In this document: piece after piece, positions 1 to 6,285 of the stretch
Layout of the letters: the number at the start of each line of letters is the position of its first letter
Position numbering within the stretch: position 1 is the stretch's first letter
DNA from: an uncultured beta proteobacterium
GTDB lineage: Bacteria > Pseudomonadota > Gammaproteobacteria > Burkholderiales > Burkholderiaceae_C
Direction of reading: 5' to 3'
Assembly (NCBI GenBank): GCA_903834645.1
Contig: CAILKA010000708.1
Location: forward strand, 1 to 11,681
DNA: 11,681 nt
Translations under genes and position numbers: made by a program
Notes under the pieces: generated by a model
Database searches by the model: none
Told to the model about the DNA's origin: nothing
Seen by the model: only the letters and a program-made list of their open reading frames with translations

Positions 1-147
1 CAACTCCGGCGGGATCGGCATCGCAGCCGTGCCCTTGAGGATCTCCGAGAGCACGCCCGGGGCGATCTTGCAGCCGCAGCCGCCGCCGTGCGAAAGCGAG
101 GTCAGGCGCGGCTCGGCCGCAGGGGCCACGGGTTCGGGCGCGTTCAT
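1..147 (-). CDS. senC: Selenophosphate synthetase SenC (SelD family), N-terminal part, cut by window edge
   Basis: This enzyme makes selenophosphate from selenide and ATP in the cytoplasm. Only the first 49 residues are in the window. They contain the SelD N-terminal signature LTSLSHGGGCGCK at residues 15-27. Cys24 aligns with the catalytic Cys17 of E. coli SelD and Lys27 with its ATP-site lysine Lys20. The catalytic position is a TGC cysteine codon, so this is the Cys form and not a selenocysteine form. The ATG start follows the senB stop by 10 nt and has a good ribosome binding site (AAGGA, 5 nt spacing), so the two genes form an operon. The SelD family call is secure. Naming it senC rather than selD rests on its place next to senB and senA, since the two are homologous. 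It could also be the cell's only SelD, serving selenoproteins or selenouridine tRNA as well. Confidence 0.93.
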   Translation of the reverse strand, partial: MNAPEPVAPAAEPRLTSLSHGGGCGCKIAPGVLSEILKGTAAMPIPPEL

Positions 148-152
148 GGGGG

Positions 153-157
153 TCCTT
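153..157 (-). promoter_or_regulatory. Ribosome binding site of senC
   Basis: On the minus strand the sequence AAGGA lies directly after the senB TGA stop and 5 nt before the senC ATG. It fixes the senC start and supports translational coupling of senB and senC. Confidence 0.7.
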
Positions 158-1135
158 TCAGCAGTGGCGGGTCAGGAGCGGGTCGATCACCGCGCGCAGC
201 GCCACAGCTTCGGCCTGCGGCTCGAAGCGCGCCAGCAGCGGCTCGGCTTGCCGCACCCAGGTGTGCAGCATATCGGGCTCGCGCCGCAGCTGCGCGAGCC
301 GCTCGGCCAGCCCCGCAGCGTCACCCGGCTCGAAGTAGCCCCCGTAGCCAGGCCCGAGCAGGCCGACGTTGCCGTCTATGCGCGAGGCGAGCACGGGCGT
401 GCCGCTGCGCAGTGCCTCGATCACGACGTGCGCGCCGCCTTCCATCCGGCTCGGGTGCACGAGGACGTGGGCGGCCTGGATGCGCGCGCGTGCCTGGGCG
501 TGGGCCAGGCCACCGAGCCAGCGGTAGCGGGGGCAGGCGCGCGCCAGGTCTTGTGCCTGCTCGCCGAGTTGCGCGTCGAGTGCGCGGCCGATGTGGTCGA
601 TGCGGATCTCCGGATGGCCGCCGAGCAGGCGCACCGCGGCAAAGAGCGTGCGCGGGTCTTTCTCCTCGCGCAGGTGTCCCACCGCGACCGCACGCAGCCT
701 GCGCCGCGGCTTGTCCGCACGGGGCGCGCGCCGGCTGCACGACTGCAGCACCACATGGCAGCGTGCGTGCAGCGCCTCGGGCAGGCTGCGCACGCCCAGC
801 TCGTTGAGCACCACGAGCGCGTCGGCCAGCTCGAGCGAGCGCTGCGCCTGCGCGTCGCAGGCGATGTCGCGATAGAGGTCGGTGCCGGTGAGGGCAACGA
901 CCAGCGGCGCGCCCGGGCGCGCGTCGTGCCAGGCGGCGATCGAGCTGGCCGAGCGCCGGGCGTGCAGCGCGATCATCGCGTCGGCTGGCGCATCGCCCGC
1001 GGCCCAGCCGGCGGCCAGGCGCACGCGGTAAGCTGGCGCGAGCAGGCTCGCCCAGCGCCGGGCGGTCTGCCAGTTGCCGTTGTTGGCGTCGGCCAGGGCC
1101 GGCGTGACGAGGACGATGGACTTCTTTCGATGCAC
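158..1135 (-). CDS. senB: Selenosugar synthase SenB (GT4-like glycosyltransferase)
   Basis: In the SenABC pathway SenB joins selenophosphate to the sugar of a UDP-hexose to give a 1-seleno-sugar. The 325-residue protein has a GT-B layout. A first Rossmann strand (SIVLVTPALA, residues 6-15) is followed by the NNGNWQTARRW motif at 18-28 that is typical of this family. The C-terminal half has VGHLREEKDP at 152-161, and the EX7E nucleotide-sugar motif with Glu232 and Glu240 inside HPSRMEGGAHVVIEALRSG. The start is GTG at 1135: an in-frame TAG lies four codons upstream, and no other ATG, GTG or TTG occurs before the first strand. A GGAGG sits immediately before this GTG with no spacer, which is unusual. 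The gene overlaps the divergent senA by 6 bp and is followed closely by senC. The family assignment is strong. The substrate is taken from characterised homologues. Confidence 0.92.
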   Translation of the reverse strand: MHRKKSIVLVTPALADANNGNWQTARRWASLLAPAYRVRLAAGWAAGDAPADAMIALHARRSASSIAAWHDARPGAPLVVALTGTDLYRDIACDAQAQRSLELADALVVLNELGVRSLPEALHARCHVVLQSCSRRAPRADKPRRRLRAVAVGHLREEKDPRTLFAAVRLLGGHPEIRIDHIGRALDAQLGEQAQDLARACPRYRWLGGLAHAQARARIQAAHVLVHPSRMEGGAHVVIEALRSGTPVLASRIDGNVGLLGPGYGGYFEPGDAAGLAERLAQLRREPDMLHTWVRQAEPLLARFEPQAEAVALRAVIDPLLTRHC

Positions 1136-2434
1136 CCTCCAAGCCTAACCGCCCCGCCGGACGCCGCGTGGCTCGCACGCCGCGGCGATGCGGCCGCGCT
1201 CGGGCAGCTGCTGCGCCAGGCGCGGGGCGACACGCTGGCCATGTTTGCGCGCTGGCAGCCGACGTTGCCCGGCCTGGAGGTGCCCTGCGACGAGACGCTC
1301 AACCCGCCGCTGTGGGAGCTCGGCCACATCGGCTGGTTCCAGACACGCTGGCTGGAGCGCCATCCGCAGTGGGCGCAGGGTGTGCGCGCCGACCCGCTGC
1401 AGCCGCTGCGTCCGGCCCGACGGGCGCAGTCCGATGCCTGCTTTGACTCCACGCGCGTGGCGCATGCCGCGCGCTGGAGCCTGGAGCTGCCCGGCATTGG
1501 GGCGCTGCAAGACGAACTCGCGGCCGGGCTCGACGCCACGCTGGCGCTGCTGGCCCAGGCGCGCGACGCCGAGGAACGCTACTTCTTCCACCTCGTGCTG
1601 CTGCACGAGGACATGCACCACGAGGCGGCGCTGTACATGGCGCGCGCGCTCGGCGTGCCGCTGGAGGATGCGCGCTGGCAGGCCAGGTCCCTGCCGGAGC
1701 CGCCCGCGCCCCTGACGCTGCCCGCGGCGCGTTGGCGCACGGGCCGCACCGGCCGCATGGCCGAGGAGGGCTTCGCCTTCGACAACGAGGTGGGCGCGCA
1801 CGAGGTGGACTTGGGTGCCTGCCAGATCGATGCGCAGGCGCTGCGCTGGGCCGAGTTCCTGCCCTTCGTGGAAGCAGGCGGCTACACGGACGTGCGCTGG
1901 TGGACGCCTGCGGGCTGGCAATGGCTCCAGGGCCCCTCGCAGCGCTGGCGCACGCTGGCCGCGGCCAGCGCGAGCGCCGCCGAGCCGCCCGATCCGGGCG
2001 ACGAGAGCGGCCCCGTGCCGCGCTACCTGCGCCGCCTGGGGCAGCGGTGGCAGAACTGGCGCGACGGGCGCTGGCAGCCGCTGGTGCGCGAGGAGGCCGC
2101 CTGCCACCTGTCGTGGCACGAGGCGATGGCCTGGTGCCGCTGGGCCGGCCGGCGGCTGCCCACCGAGCACGAATGGGAGCGTGCCGCGTGCACGCAACCC
2201 GGGGCGTTCACCTGGGGCGATGCATGGGAGTGGACAGGCAGTGCCTTCGCCCCCTACCCGGGCTTCGTGCCGCATCCCTACCGCGAGTACTCGGCGCCCT
2301 GGTTCGACGGCCGACCGGTGCTGCGGGGCGCCTCGTGCCTGACGCAGCCGCGCCTGCGTGAGGTGCGCTACCGCAACTTCTTCGTCGCGCACCGGCACGA
2401 TGTGCCCGCGGGCTTTCGGACCTGCGCCGCCTGA
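1130..2434 (+). CDS. senA: Selenoneine synthase SenA (EgtB-like non-haem iron enzyme)
   Basis: SenA uses iron and oxygen to form the C-Se bond between hercynine and the SenB selenosugar; the product then resolves to selenoneine. The protein has 434 residues, the usual size for EgtB-type enzymes. An N-terminal DinB-like helical domain (about 20-185) carries the probable three-histidine iron site: His66 in ELGHIGWF, and His159 and His163 in LLHEDMHHE. The C-terminal half is the FGE-sulfatase fold, with FAFDNEVGAHEVDL (215-228), RRLPTEHEWERAA (341-353), WEWTGSAFAPYPGF (366-379) and a closing segment with VLRGASCLT and RYRNFF. The ATG at 1130 is the only in-frame ATG, GTG or TTG before the first helix, although no good ribosome binding site precedes it. 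An ergothioneine EgtB is the alternative, but the senB and senC neighbours and the absence of egtC favour SenA. Confidence 0.92.
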   Translation: MHPPSLTAPPDAAWLARRGDAAALGQLLRQARGDTLAMFARWQPTLPGLEVPCDETLNPPLWELGHIGWFQTRWLERHPQWAQGVRADPLQPLRPARRAQSDACFDSTRVAHAARWSLELPGIGALQDELAAGLDATLALLAQARDAEERYFFHLVLLHEDMHHEAALYMARALGVPLEDARWQARSLPEPPAPLTLPAARWRTGRTGRMAEEGFAFDNEVGAHEVDLGACQIDAQALRWAEFLPFVEAGGYTDVRWWTPAGWQWLQGPSQRWRTLAAASASAAEPPDPGDESGPVPRYLRRLGQRWQNWRDGRWQPLVREEAACHLSWHEAMAWCRWAGRRLPTEHEWERAACTQPGAFTWGDAWEWTGSAFAPYPGFVPHPYREYSAPWFDGRPVLRGASCLTQPRLREVRYRNFFVAHRHDVPAGFRTCAA

Positions 2435-2453
2435 ACGCGCGCTCCCGGCGTTC
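2433..2453. repeat. Short inverted repeat between convergent senA and egtD
   Basis: GAACGC (2433-2438) and GCGTTC (2448-2453) form a perfect 6-bp stem with a 9-nt loop, filling the 19-bp gap between the two convergent stop codons. It could act as a weak bidirectional terminator. There is no T tract on either side, so the role is only suggested by position. Confidence 0.3.
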
Positions 2454-3416
2454 TCAGCCCGAGGCCAGGAACACGCCGAACCAGCCGGCGTCGTCGCACC
2501 AGTGGCGCACCCGCGCAAAGCCCGCGGAGCGCAACAGCGCCTCGAAGCCCGCCACCGTCCACTTGTAGGAGTTCTCGGTGTGGATGCGCTCGCCCGCGGC
2601 GTAGCGGCGCTGCGCCCCGCTCCAGTTCACGGTGAGGCTGCGCCGCGCCTCCAGGTGCATCTCGATGCGTGCGTGCGCCTCGTCGTAGACGGCGAGGTGC
2701 TGCCATTCGCGCAACCGGAAGTCCGCCCCCAGCAGCCGGTTCAGGTGGTTGAGCAGGTTCAGGTTGAAGGCCGCCGTGATGCCCAGGGCGTCGTCGTAGG
2801 CGGCTTCCAGCACCTCCACGGGCTTGACCAGGTCCACGCCGATCAGCAAGGCCCCGCCGGCGGCCGCCTCGCGCGTCTGCACGAGCAGGCGCTGCGCCTG
2901 CGCAGGGTCGAAGTTGCCGATGCTCGAGCCCGGGTAGAACACCACCGCCGGGCCCGCGACCACGCCCTCGGGCAGCGCCAGACGCGAGGAGAAGTCCAGT
3001 CCGATGCCTGTCATGCGCATCGAGGGGAACTCGCGCTGCAGGCACTGCAGCGACTGGCGCAGGAACTCCACCGAGATGTCCACCGCCACGTAGTGCCGCG
3101 GCGCGAAGCTGCCAAAGAGCCGCGCCGCCTTCGCGCAGTTGCCCGCTCCGAGGTCCACGAGGGCAGGCGAGGGCCCGGCCGCCTCCAGCGCGGCCTGCGC
3201 GATCGCCCCGCCGTGGCGCGCCAGGATCGCGGCCTCGGTACGCGTGGGGTAGTACTCGGCAGTCTCGGTGATGGCGTCGAACAGGCGCGAGCCCAGCGGG
3301 TCGTAGAAGAATTTGGGCGAGACCTGCGCCGACGCAGCGAGCAATCCGGCTGCCGCCTCGGCCGCCAGAGCCCGGTCGTCGATCTGATGCAGTTGAAGGA
3401 AGTCGGGGGAGTTCAC
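2454..3416 (-). CDS. egtD: L-histidine N-alpha-methyltransferase EgtD
   Basis: EgtD trimethylates the alpha-amino group of histidine with three SAM to give hercynine, the acceptor for SenA (or for EgtB in ergothioneine synthesis). The 320-residue length is normal. Visible family motifs are SPKFFYDPLGSRLFDAIT (33-50) with EYYPTRTE after it, the SAM-binding DLGAGNCAKA (88-97), YPGSSIGNF (161-169), NLNLLNHLNRLLGADF (218-233) and IHTENSYKW (278-286), whose Glu282 corresponds to the histidine-binding glutamate of characterised EgtD. The start is GTG at 3416, with a weak GGA about 7 nt upstream. It converges on senA and diverges from the transporter operon. No egtB, egtC or egtE is in the window, so hercynine here most likely feeds SenA. 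Confidence 0.95.
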   Translation of the reverse strand: MNSPDFLQLHQIDDRALAAEAAAGLLAASAQVSPKFFYDPLGSRLFDAITETAEYYPTRTEAAILARHGGAIAQAALEAAGPSPALVDLGAGNCAKAARLFGSFAPRHYVAVDISVEFLRQSLQCLQREFPSMRMTGIGLDFSSRLALPEGVVAGPAVVFYPGSSIGNFDPAQAQRLLVQTREAAAGGALLIGVDLVKPVEVLEAAYDDALGITAAFNLNLLNHLNRLLGADFRLREWQHLAVYDEAHARIEMHLEARRSLTVNWSGAQRRYAAGERIHTENSYKWTVAGFEALLRSAGFARVRHWCDDAGWFGVFLASG

Positions 3417-3446
3417 GCAGCGTTCCGGGGGCGATCAGCGGCGATC

Positions 3447-3486
3447 GGGGGGGGTGACCAAGGGGGTGACCAGGGGACGACCAGGG
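3447..3486 (+). promoter_or_regulatory. Putative G-quadruplex in the egtD/transporter divergent region
   Basis: The plus strand has four guanine runs of 8, 5, 4 and 3 bases (3447-3454, 3462-3466, 3473-3476, 3484-3486) separated by loops of 7, 6 and 7 nt. This fits the canonical G3+N1-7 quadruplex pattern. It lies about 30 bp upstream of the egtD start, on the strand that would be template for egtD, and upstream of the binding-protein gene. A regulatory role is inferred from position only. Confidence 0.5.
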
Positions 3487-3489
3487 TGA
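3451..3489 (+). repeat. Tandem GGGGTGACCA-type repeats
   Basis: GGGGTGACCA occurs exactly at 3451-3460 and 3463-3472, a changed copy GGGGACGACCA follows at 3473-3483, and a partial GGGTGA ends the series at 3484-3489. Just upstream, GCGATC is repeated at 3431-3436 and 3441-3446. The period of 10-12 bp, about one helical turn, would suit stacked protein binding sites as well as the quadruplex reading. No regulator gene is nearby. Confidence 0.6.
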
Positions 3490-3495
3490 GCGCGC

Positions 3496-3517
3496 GCCGC
3501 GCGCAAGCCCGCGCGGC
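3496..3517. repeat. GC-rich inverted repeat upstream of the transporter operon
   Basis: GCCGCGCG (3496-3503) and CGCGCGGC (3510-3517) form a perfect 8-bp stem with a 6-nt loop. It sits between the G-rich repeats and the probable promoter of the binding-protein gene. In a genome this GC-rich such stems arise readily by chance, so the function is unknown. Confidence 0.35.
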
Positions 3518-3518
3518 C

Positions 3519-3546
3519 CACTTTATCAGCCGCCTCGCGCTAGAGT
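3519..3546 (+). promoter_or_regulatory. Possible promoter of the selenium transporter operon
   Basis: An AT-richer patch in the 185-bp gap contains TAGAGT (3541-3546), which matches the sigma-70 -10 consensus at four of six positions. A poor -35 candidate, CACTTT (3519-3524), lies 16 bp upstream. The leader to the ATG at 3602 would be about 50 nt. The -35 is weak, so this is tentative; the rest of the gap outside the repeats shows nothing recognisable. Confidence 0.3.
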
Positions 3547-3590
3547 CTGCGGCTTTGCGTCCTGCACCATTCCTTTCCCGCACCACTCCT

Positions 3591-3594
3591 GGAG
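3591..3594 (+). promoter_or_regulatory. Ribosome binding site of the substrate-binding protein gene
   Basis: GGAG lies 7 nt before the ATG at 3602. It supports that start, which also gives a complete signal peptide. Confidence 0.6.
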
Positions 3595-3601
3595 CCCACC
3601 G

Positions 3602-4468
3602 ATGATCAGCCTGTCCCCCTCGCGCACGCTCAAGGCGCTGATGACCTGTGCCCTCGTCACCTTCGGCGCGATATCCCACGCCCAGCAGGTCTTTCGCGTG
3701 ACCACGATTCCCGAGGAGGCAGCCACCGAGCAGGTGCGCAAGTTCACGCCGCTGGCGGCCTACCTGGAGAAGCGCCTGGGCATGAAGGTGGAGTTCACGC
3801 CCGTCACCGACTACCCGGCGGCGGTGGAGGCCCTGGTCAACAAGCGCGTCGACCTGGTGTGGTTCGGCGGCTTCACGCACGTGCAGGCGCAGCTGCGCTC
3901 GGGCGGCAAGATCGTGCCGATCGCGCAGCGCGAGGAGGACACCAAGTTCCAGTCGGTCTTCATCGCCAAGACCGATTCGGGCATCAAGCAGCTCTCCGAC
4001 CTCAAGGGCAAGCAGGTGAGCTTCGGCTCGGCCAGCAGCACCTCGGGCCACCTGATGCCGCGGCACTTCCTGCTGCAGGCCAACATCACCCCGGAGAAGG
4101 ATTTCCGGCGCATCGCCTACAGCGGCGCGCACGATGCCACCATCGCCTCGGTGGTCAGCGGGCGCGTGGACGCGGCGGCGCTGGACATCACGGTGTGGCG
4201 CAAGTTCGTCTCCGACAACAAGGTCGACACGAAGGCGGTGGACGTTTTCTACACCACGCCCACCTTCTTCAACTACAACTGGTCGATGCACGCGGACTCG
4301 CCGGCCGAGCTGCGCCAGCGCGTGCAAAGGGCGCTGCTCGAGCTCGACAGCTCCACCCCCGAGGGCCGCGAGATCCTGCAGCTCAACCGCGCCACGCGCT
4401 ACATCACGACCTCGCCCGAGAACTACAAGGGCCTGGAGTCGGCGGGCCGCAGCGCCGGGCTGATCTGA
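3602..4468 (+). CDS. Periplasmic substrate-binding protein, putative selenium oxyanion (selenate/selenite) ABC importer
   Basis: This is a PhnD/SsuA/transferrin-type binding protein of 288 residues. A signal peptide with a charged start and a hydrophobic core ends at a likely signal peptidase I site after Ala27 (AISHA-QQ), so the mature protein is periplasmic. Family features include TTIPEEA (34-40), the hinge-like DLVWFGGFTH (84-93) and the serine-rich SASSTSGH (143-150), which matches the oxyanion-binding loop of PhnD proteins. The sequence fits the subfamily usually annotated as a putative selenate ABC transporter binding protein, named for its gene neighbourhoods and not for measured binding. 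The sen and egtD neighbours support selenium. Phosphonate, phosphite or sulfonate transport cannot be ruled out from sequence. It leads an operon with the ATPase and two permeases. Confidence 0.85.
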   Translation: MISLSPSRTLKALMTCALVTFGAISHAQQVFRVTTIPEEAATEQVRKFTPLAAYLEKRLGMKVEFTPVTDYPAAVEALVNKRVDLVWFGGFTHVQAQLRSGGKIVPIAQREEDTKFQSVFIAKTDSGIKQLSDLKGKQVSFGSASSTSGHLMPRHFLLQANITPEKDFRRIAYSGAHDATIASVVSGRVDAAALDITVWRKFVSDNKVDTKAVDVFYTTPTFFNYNWSMHADSPAELRQRVQRALLELDSSTPEGREILQLNRATRYITTSPENYKGLESAGRSAGLI

Positions 4469-4498
4469 GCCACCGTCGGCGCGCGCGCACACGGTGGC
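4469..4498. repeat. Inverted repeat directly after the binding-protein stop
   Basis: GCCACCGT (4469-4476) and ACGGTGGC (4491-4498) form a perfect 8-bp stem with a 14-nt loop, starting at the base after the TGA. Stem-loops at this place in ABC operons often stabilise the upstream message or partly stop transcription, giving more binding protein than ATPase. No T tract follows, so full termination is unlikely. Confidence 0.45.
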
Positions 4499-4500
4499 GC

Positions 4501-4518
4501 GCGCATGGCGCCATGCGC
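4501..4518. repeat. Perfect 18-bp palindrome before the ABC ATPase gene
   Basis: GCGCATGGCGCCATGCGC reads identically on both strands. It lies between the stem-loop after the binding-protein gene and the ribosome binding site of the ATPase gene. It could be a dimeric operator or an RNA hairpin hiding the ribosome site. The sequence alone does not decide between these. Confidence 0.55.
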
Positions 4519-4528
4519 AGGAAGGGGA
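4519..4528 (+). promoter_or_regulatory. Ribosome binding site fixing a TTG start
   Basis: The purine-rich AGGAAGGGGA ends 4 nt before the TTG at 4533. It favours that TTG over the in-frame GTG at 4494, which lies inside the right arm of the 4469-4498 inverted repeat and has no such site. Confidence 0.6.
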
Positions 4529-4532
4529 ACCC

Positions 4533-5408
4533 TTGAAGATCGAACTGCAGGCGTTGCAGGCACGCCATCCGGCTGCGCGCGCCGGTGCGCCTGCGGCACT
4601 GCACTCGCTCACGCTGCAGGTGGCCGCAGGCGAGCAAGTGGCCGTGATCGGCCCGTCGGGATCGGGCAAGACGACGCTGCTGGCGGCCATCGCCTGTGCG
4701 CTGGCGCCCGCTGGCGGCACGCTGCGGCTGGATGGCAGCCAGCCGTGGGCGCTGTCTCGCCGTTCGCTGCAGCGGCTGCGCGGGCAGCTGTGCCTGGCCC
4801 CGCAGGTGCCGCCGCTGCCGCCGCGCCAGCGCGTGGTCACCTCGGTGCTCGCCGGCCGGCTGCCGGCGATGAGCCTGTGGACGAGCCTGCGCAGCCTCTA
4901 CTACCCGGTGGACATCCCGGCCGCGCACGCGGCGCTGGAGCGCTTCGACCTGGCCGACAAGCTCTTCGAGCGGGTGGACCGGCTCTCCGGCGGCGAGCGC
5001 CAGCGCGTGGGGCTGGCGCGTGTGCTGCTGGCGCCGGCGCGGCTGTGGCTGGTGGACGAGCCGCTGTCGGCGCTGGACCCCACGCGTGCGCGCCAGGCCA
5101 TCGGCACGCTCGTGGGGCAGGCGCGCGAGCGTGGTGTCACGCTGGTGGCCACGCTGCACCAGGTGGATGTGGCGCTGGCGCACTTCCCGCGCATCGTCGG
5201 GCTGCGCGCGGGCGAGCTCGCCTTCGACCTGCCCGCCGCCGAGGTCACCCCCGAGCGCCTGCGCGCGCTTTATGCACAGCACGAGCACGAGCTGATGGGG
5301 GCGGCGCCCGCATCGGGCGGCGGGGCCTTGCCCGGGGCGGGCACGTTCGAGGCGGCGTCGCCTGCCGCTTCCGCGGCCCCGGCGCCTGCGGCGATGCACT
5401 GCCGCTGA
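4533..5408 (+). CDS. ABC transporter ATPase (PhnC-like), putative selenium importer
   Basis: This subunit powers the importer on the cytoplasmic face. Counted from the TTG at 4533 (291 residues), it has Walker A GPSGSGKT (40-47), Q-loop Gln91, the ABC signature LSGGERQ (151-157), Walker B RLWLVDEP (170-177) with catalytic Glu176, D-loop SALD (179-182) and switch His209, so the site is complete. The YYPVDIP stretch before the signature resembles the insertion in PhnC-type ATPases. The last 36 residues are rich in Ala, Pro and Gly and look like a disordered tail beyond the usual domain end. The GTG at 4494 is an alternative start adding 13 residues, but the TTG has the better ribosome site. The gene lies 64 nt after the binding protein and 28 nt before the first permease. 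Confidence 0.9.
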   Translation: MKIELQALQARHPAARAGAPAALHSLTLQVAAGEQVAVIGPSGSGKTTLLAAIACALAPAGGTLRLDGSQPWALSRRSLQRLRGQLCLAPQVPPLPPRQRVVTSVLAGRLPAMSLWTSLRSLYYPVDIPAAHAALERFDLADKLFERVDRLSGGERQRVGLARVLLAPARLWLVDEPLSALDPTRARQAIGTLVGQARERGVTLVATLHQVDVALAHFPRIVGLRAGELAFDLPAAEVTPERLRALYAQHEHELMGAAPASGGGALPGAGTFEAASPAASAAPAPAAMHCR

Positions 5409-5436
5409 AGGCACGCGGCCCCCGCACCACCCGACG

Positions 5437-6276
5437 ATGAACGTCCCCGCCGCCTTGCCTTCCCCCACTCAGCGCGACCCGGCGTGGGTTGGGCGCCTGT
5501 TCTGGACACTGGCCGCACTGGTGCTGCTGTGGCCGCTGGCAGTGGCCACGGAGTTCCGTCCCTGGGTGCTCTTCGAGCAGAAGAACCGCGAGGTGACGGG
5601 GCAGTTCCTCGCGAGCTTCCTGCCGCCTGCGCACGACCCCGCCTTCCTCGTGATGGTGGCGCGCGAGACCTGGCGCACGGTGGCCATTGCCACCGCGGGC
5701 ATGACGCTGGCGCTGGTGGTGGCGCTGCCGCTGACGCTGCTGGCCACGCGGGTGCTGTCGGTGTCGGCGCTATCGGGCCGCATGGCGCGCCTGCCCTGGT
5801 TCGTGCGCCAGCTCGCGCGCTGGGCGCTGGTGGCGCTGCGCAGCGTCCCCGAGCTGGTCTGGGCGCTCGTCTTCGTGCGCGTCGTGGGCCTGGGACCCAC
5901 GGCCGGCGTGCTCGCGATCGCGCTCACCTATGGCGGCATGCTCGGCAAGGTCTACGCCGAGATCCTGGAAAGCGGCGAGGACCACGCCACGCGCAGCCTG
6001 CTGCGCAACGGCAGCTCGCGCCTGCAGGCCTTCAGCTACGGGCTGCTGCCGCAGAACGCCGCCGAGCTCACGAGCTACACCGTCTACCGCTGGGAATGCG
6101 CGATCCGCAGCTCCGTCGTGCTGGGTTTCGTCGGGGCCGGTGGCCTGGGCCAGCAGATGGACAACTCGATGAAGATGTTCAACGGCGGCGAGGTGCTCAC
6201 GATGCTGGCGGTCTTCGTCGCACTCGTGGCGCTGGCTGACCGCATCAGTGCCGGCCTGCGCCGTGCGCTCGGGTGA
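5437..6276 (+). CDS. ABC transporter permease (PhnE-like), first copy
   Basis: This inner-membrane subunit has 279 residues. Hydrophobic stretches near 19-38, 76-105, 127-150, 155-170, 224-237 and 252-270 are visible. The conserved RSVPELVWALVF (135-146) precedes the EAA coupling loop (about 167-205, GGMLGKVYAEILESGEDHA at its start), which contacts the ATPase. VGAGGLGQ (232-239) is typical of PhnE-type permeases. The ATG start follows the ATPase stop by 28 nt without a clear ribosome site, so translation may be coupled. It probably pairs with the next gene to form a heterodimeric channel. The importer class is certain; the substrate rests on the neighbours. Confidence 0.9.
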   Translation: MNVPAALPSPTQRDPAWVGRLFWTLAALVLLWPLAVATEFRPWVLFEQKNREVTGQFLASFLPPAHDPAFLVMVARETWRTVAIATAGMTLALVVALPLTLLATRVLSVSALSGRMARLPWFVRQLARWALVALRSVPELVWALVFVRVVGLGPTAGVLAIALTYGGMLGKVYAEILESGEDHATRSLLRNGSSRLQAFSYGLLPQNAAELTSYTVYRWECAIRSSVVLGFVGAGGLGQQMDNSMKMFNGGEVLTMLAVFVALVALADRISAGLRRALG

Positions 6277-6281
6277 GGAGG
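6275..6281 (+). promoter_or_regulatory. Ribosome binding site of the second permease
   Basis: GAGGAGG overlaps the TGA stop of the first permease and lies 4 nt before the GTG at 6286. It fixes that start and suggests coupled translation. Confidence 0.75.
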
Positions 6282-6285
6282 TGTC

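Noticed and set aside
77..79. Possible selenocysteine (UGA) at the catalytic position of SenC
   Set aside because: The minus-strand codons of the GCGCK motif are TGC for both cysteines; there is no TGA and no selenocysteine insertion signal.
29..1129. Long plus-strand open frame running through senC and senB and into senA
   Set aside because: It is the antisense of senC and senB, is full of Arg, Ala, Gly and Pro, and has no family features; the real senA begins at the ATG at 1130 in the same frame.
1145..2518. 457-codon minus-strand open frame over senA
   Set aside because: It is an antisense shadow of senA typical of very GC-rich coding DNA; senA has complete EgtB-type motifs on the other strand.
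3413..4840. 475-codon minus-strand open frame over the binding protein and ATPase genes
   Set aside because: It crosses two genes with clear motifs and an intergenic gap, and its translation is low-complexity.
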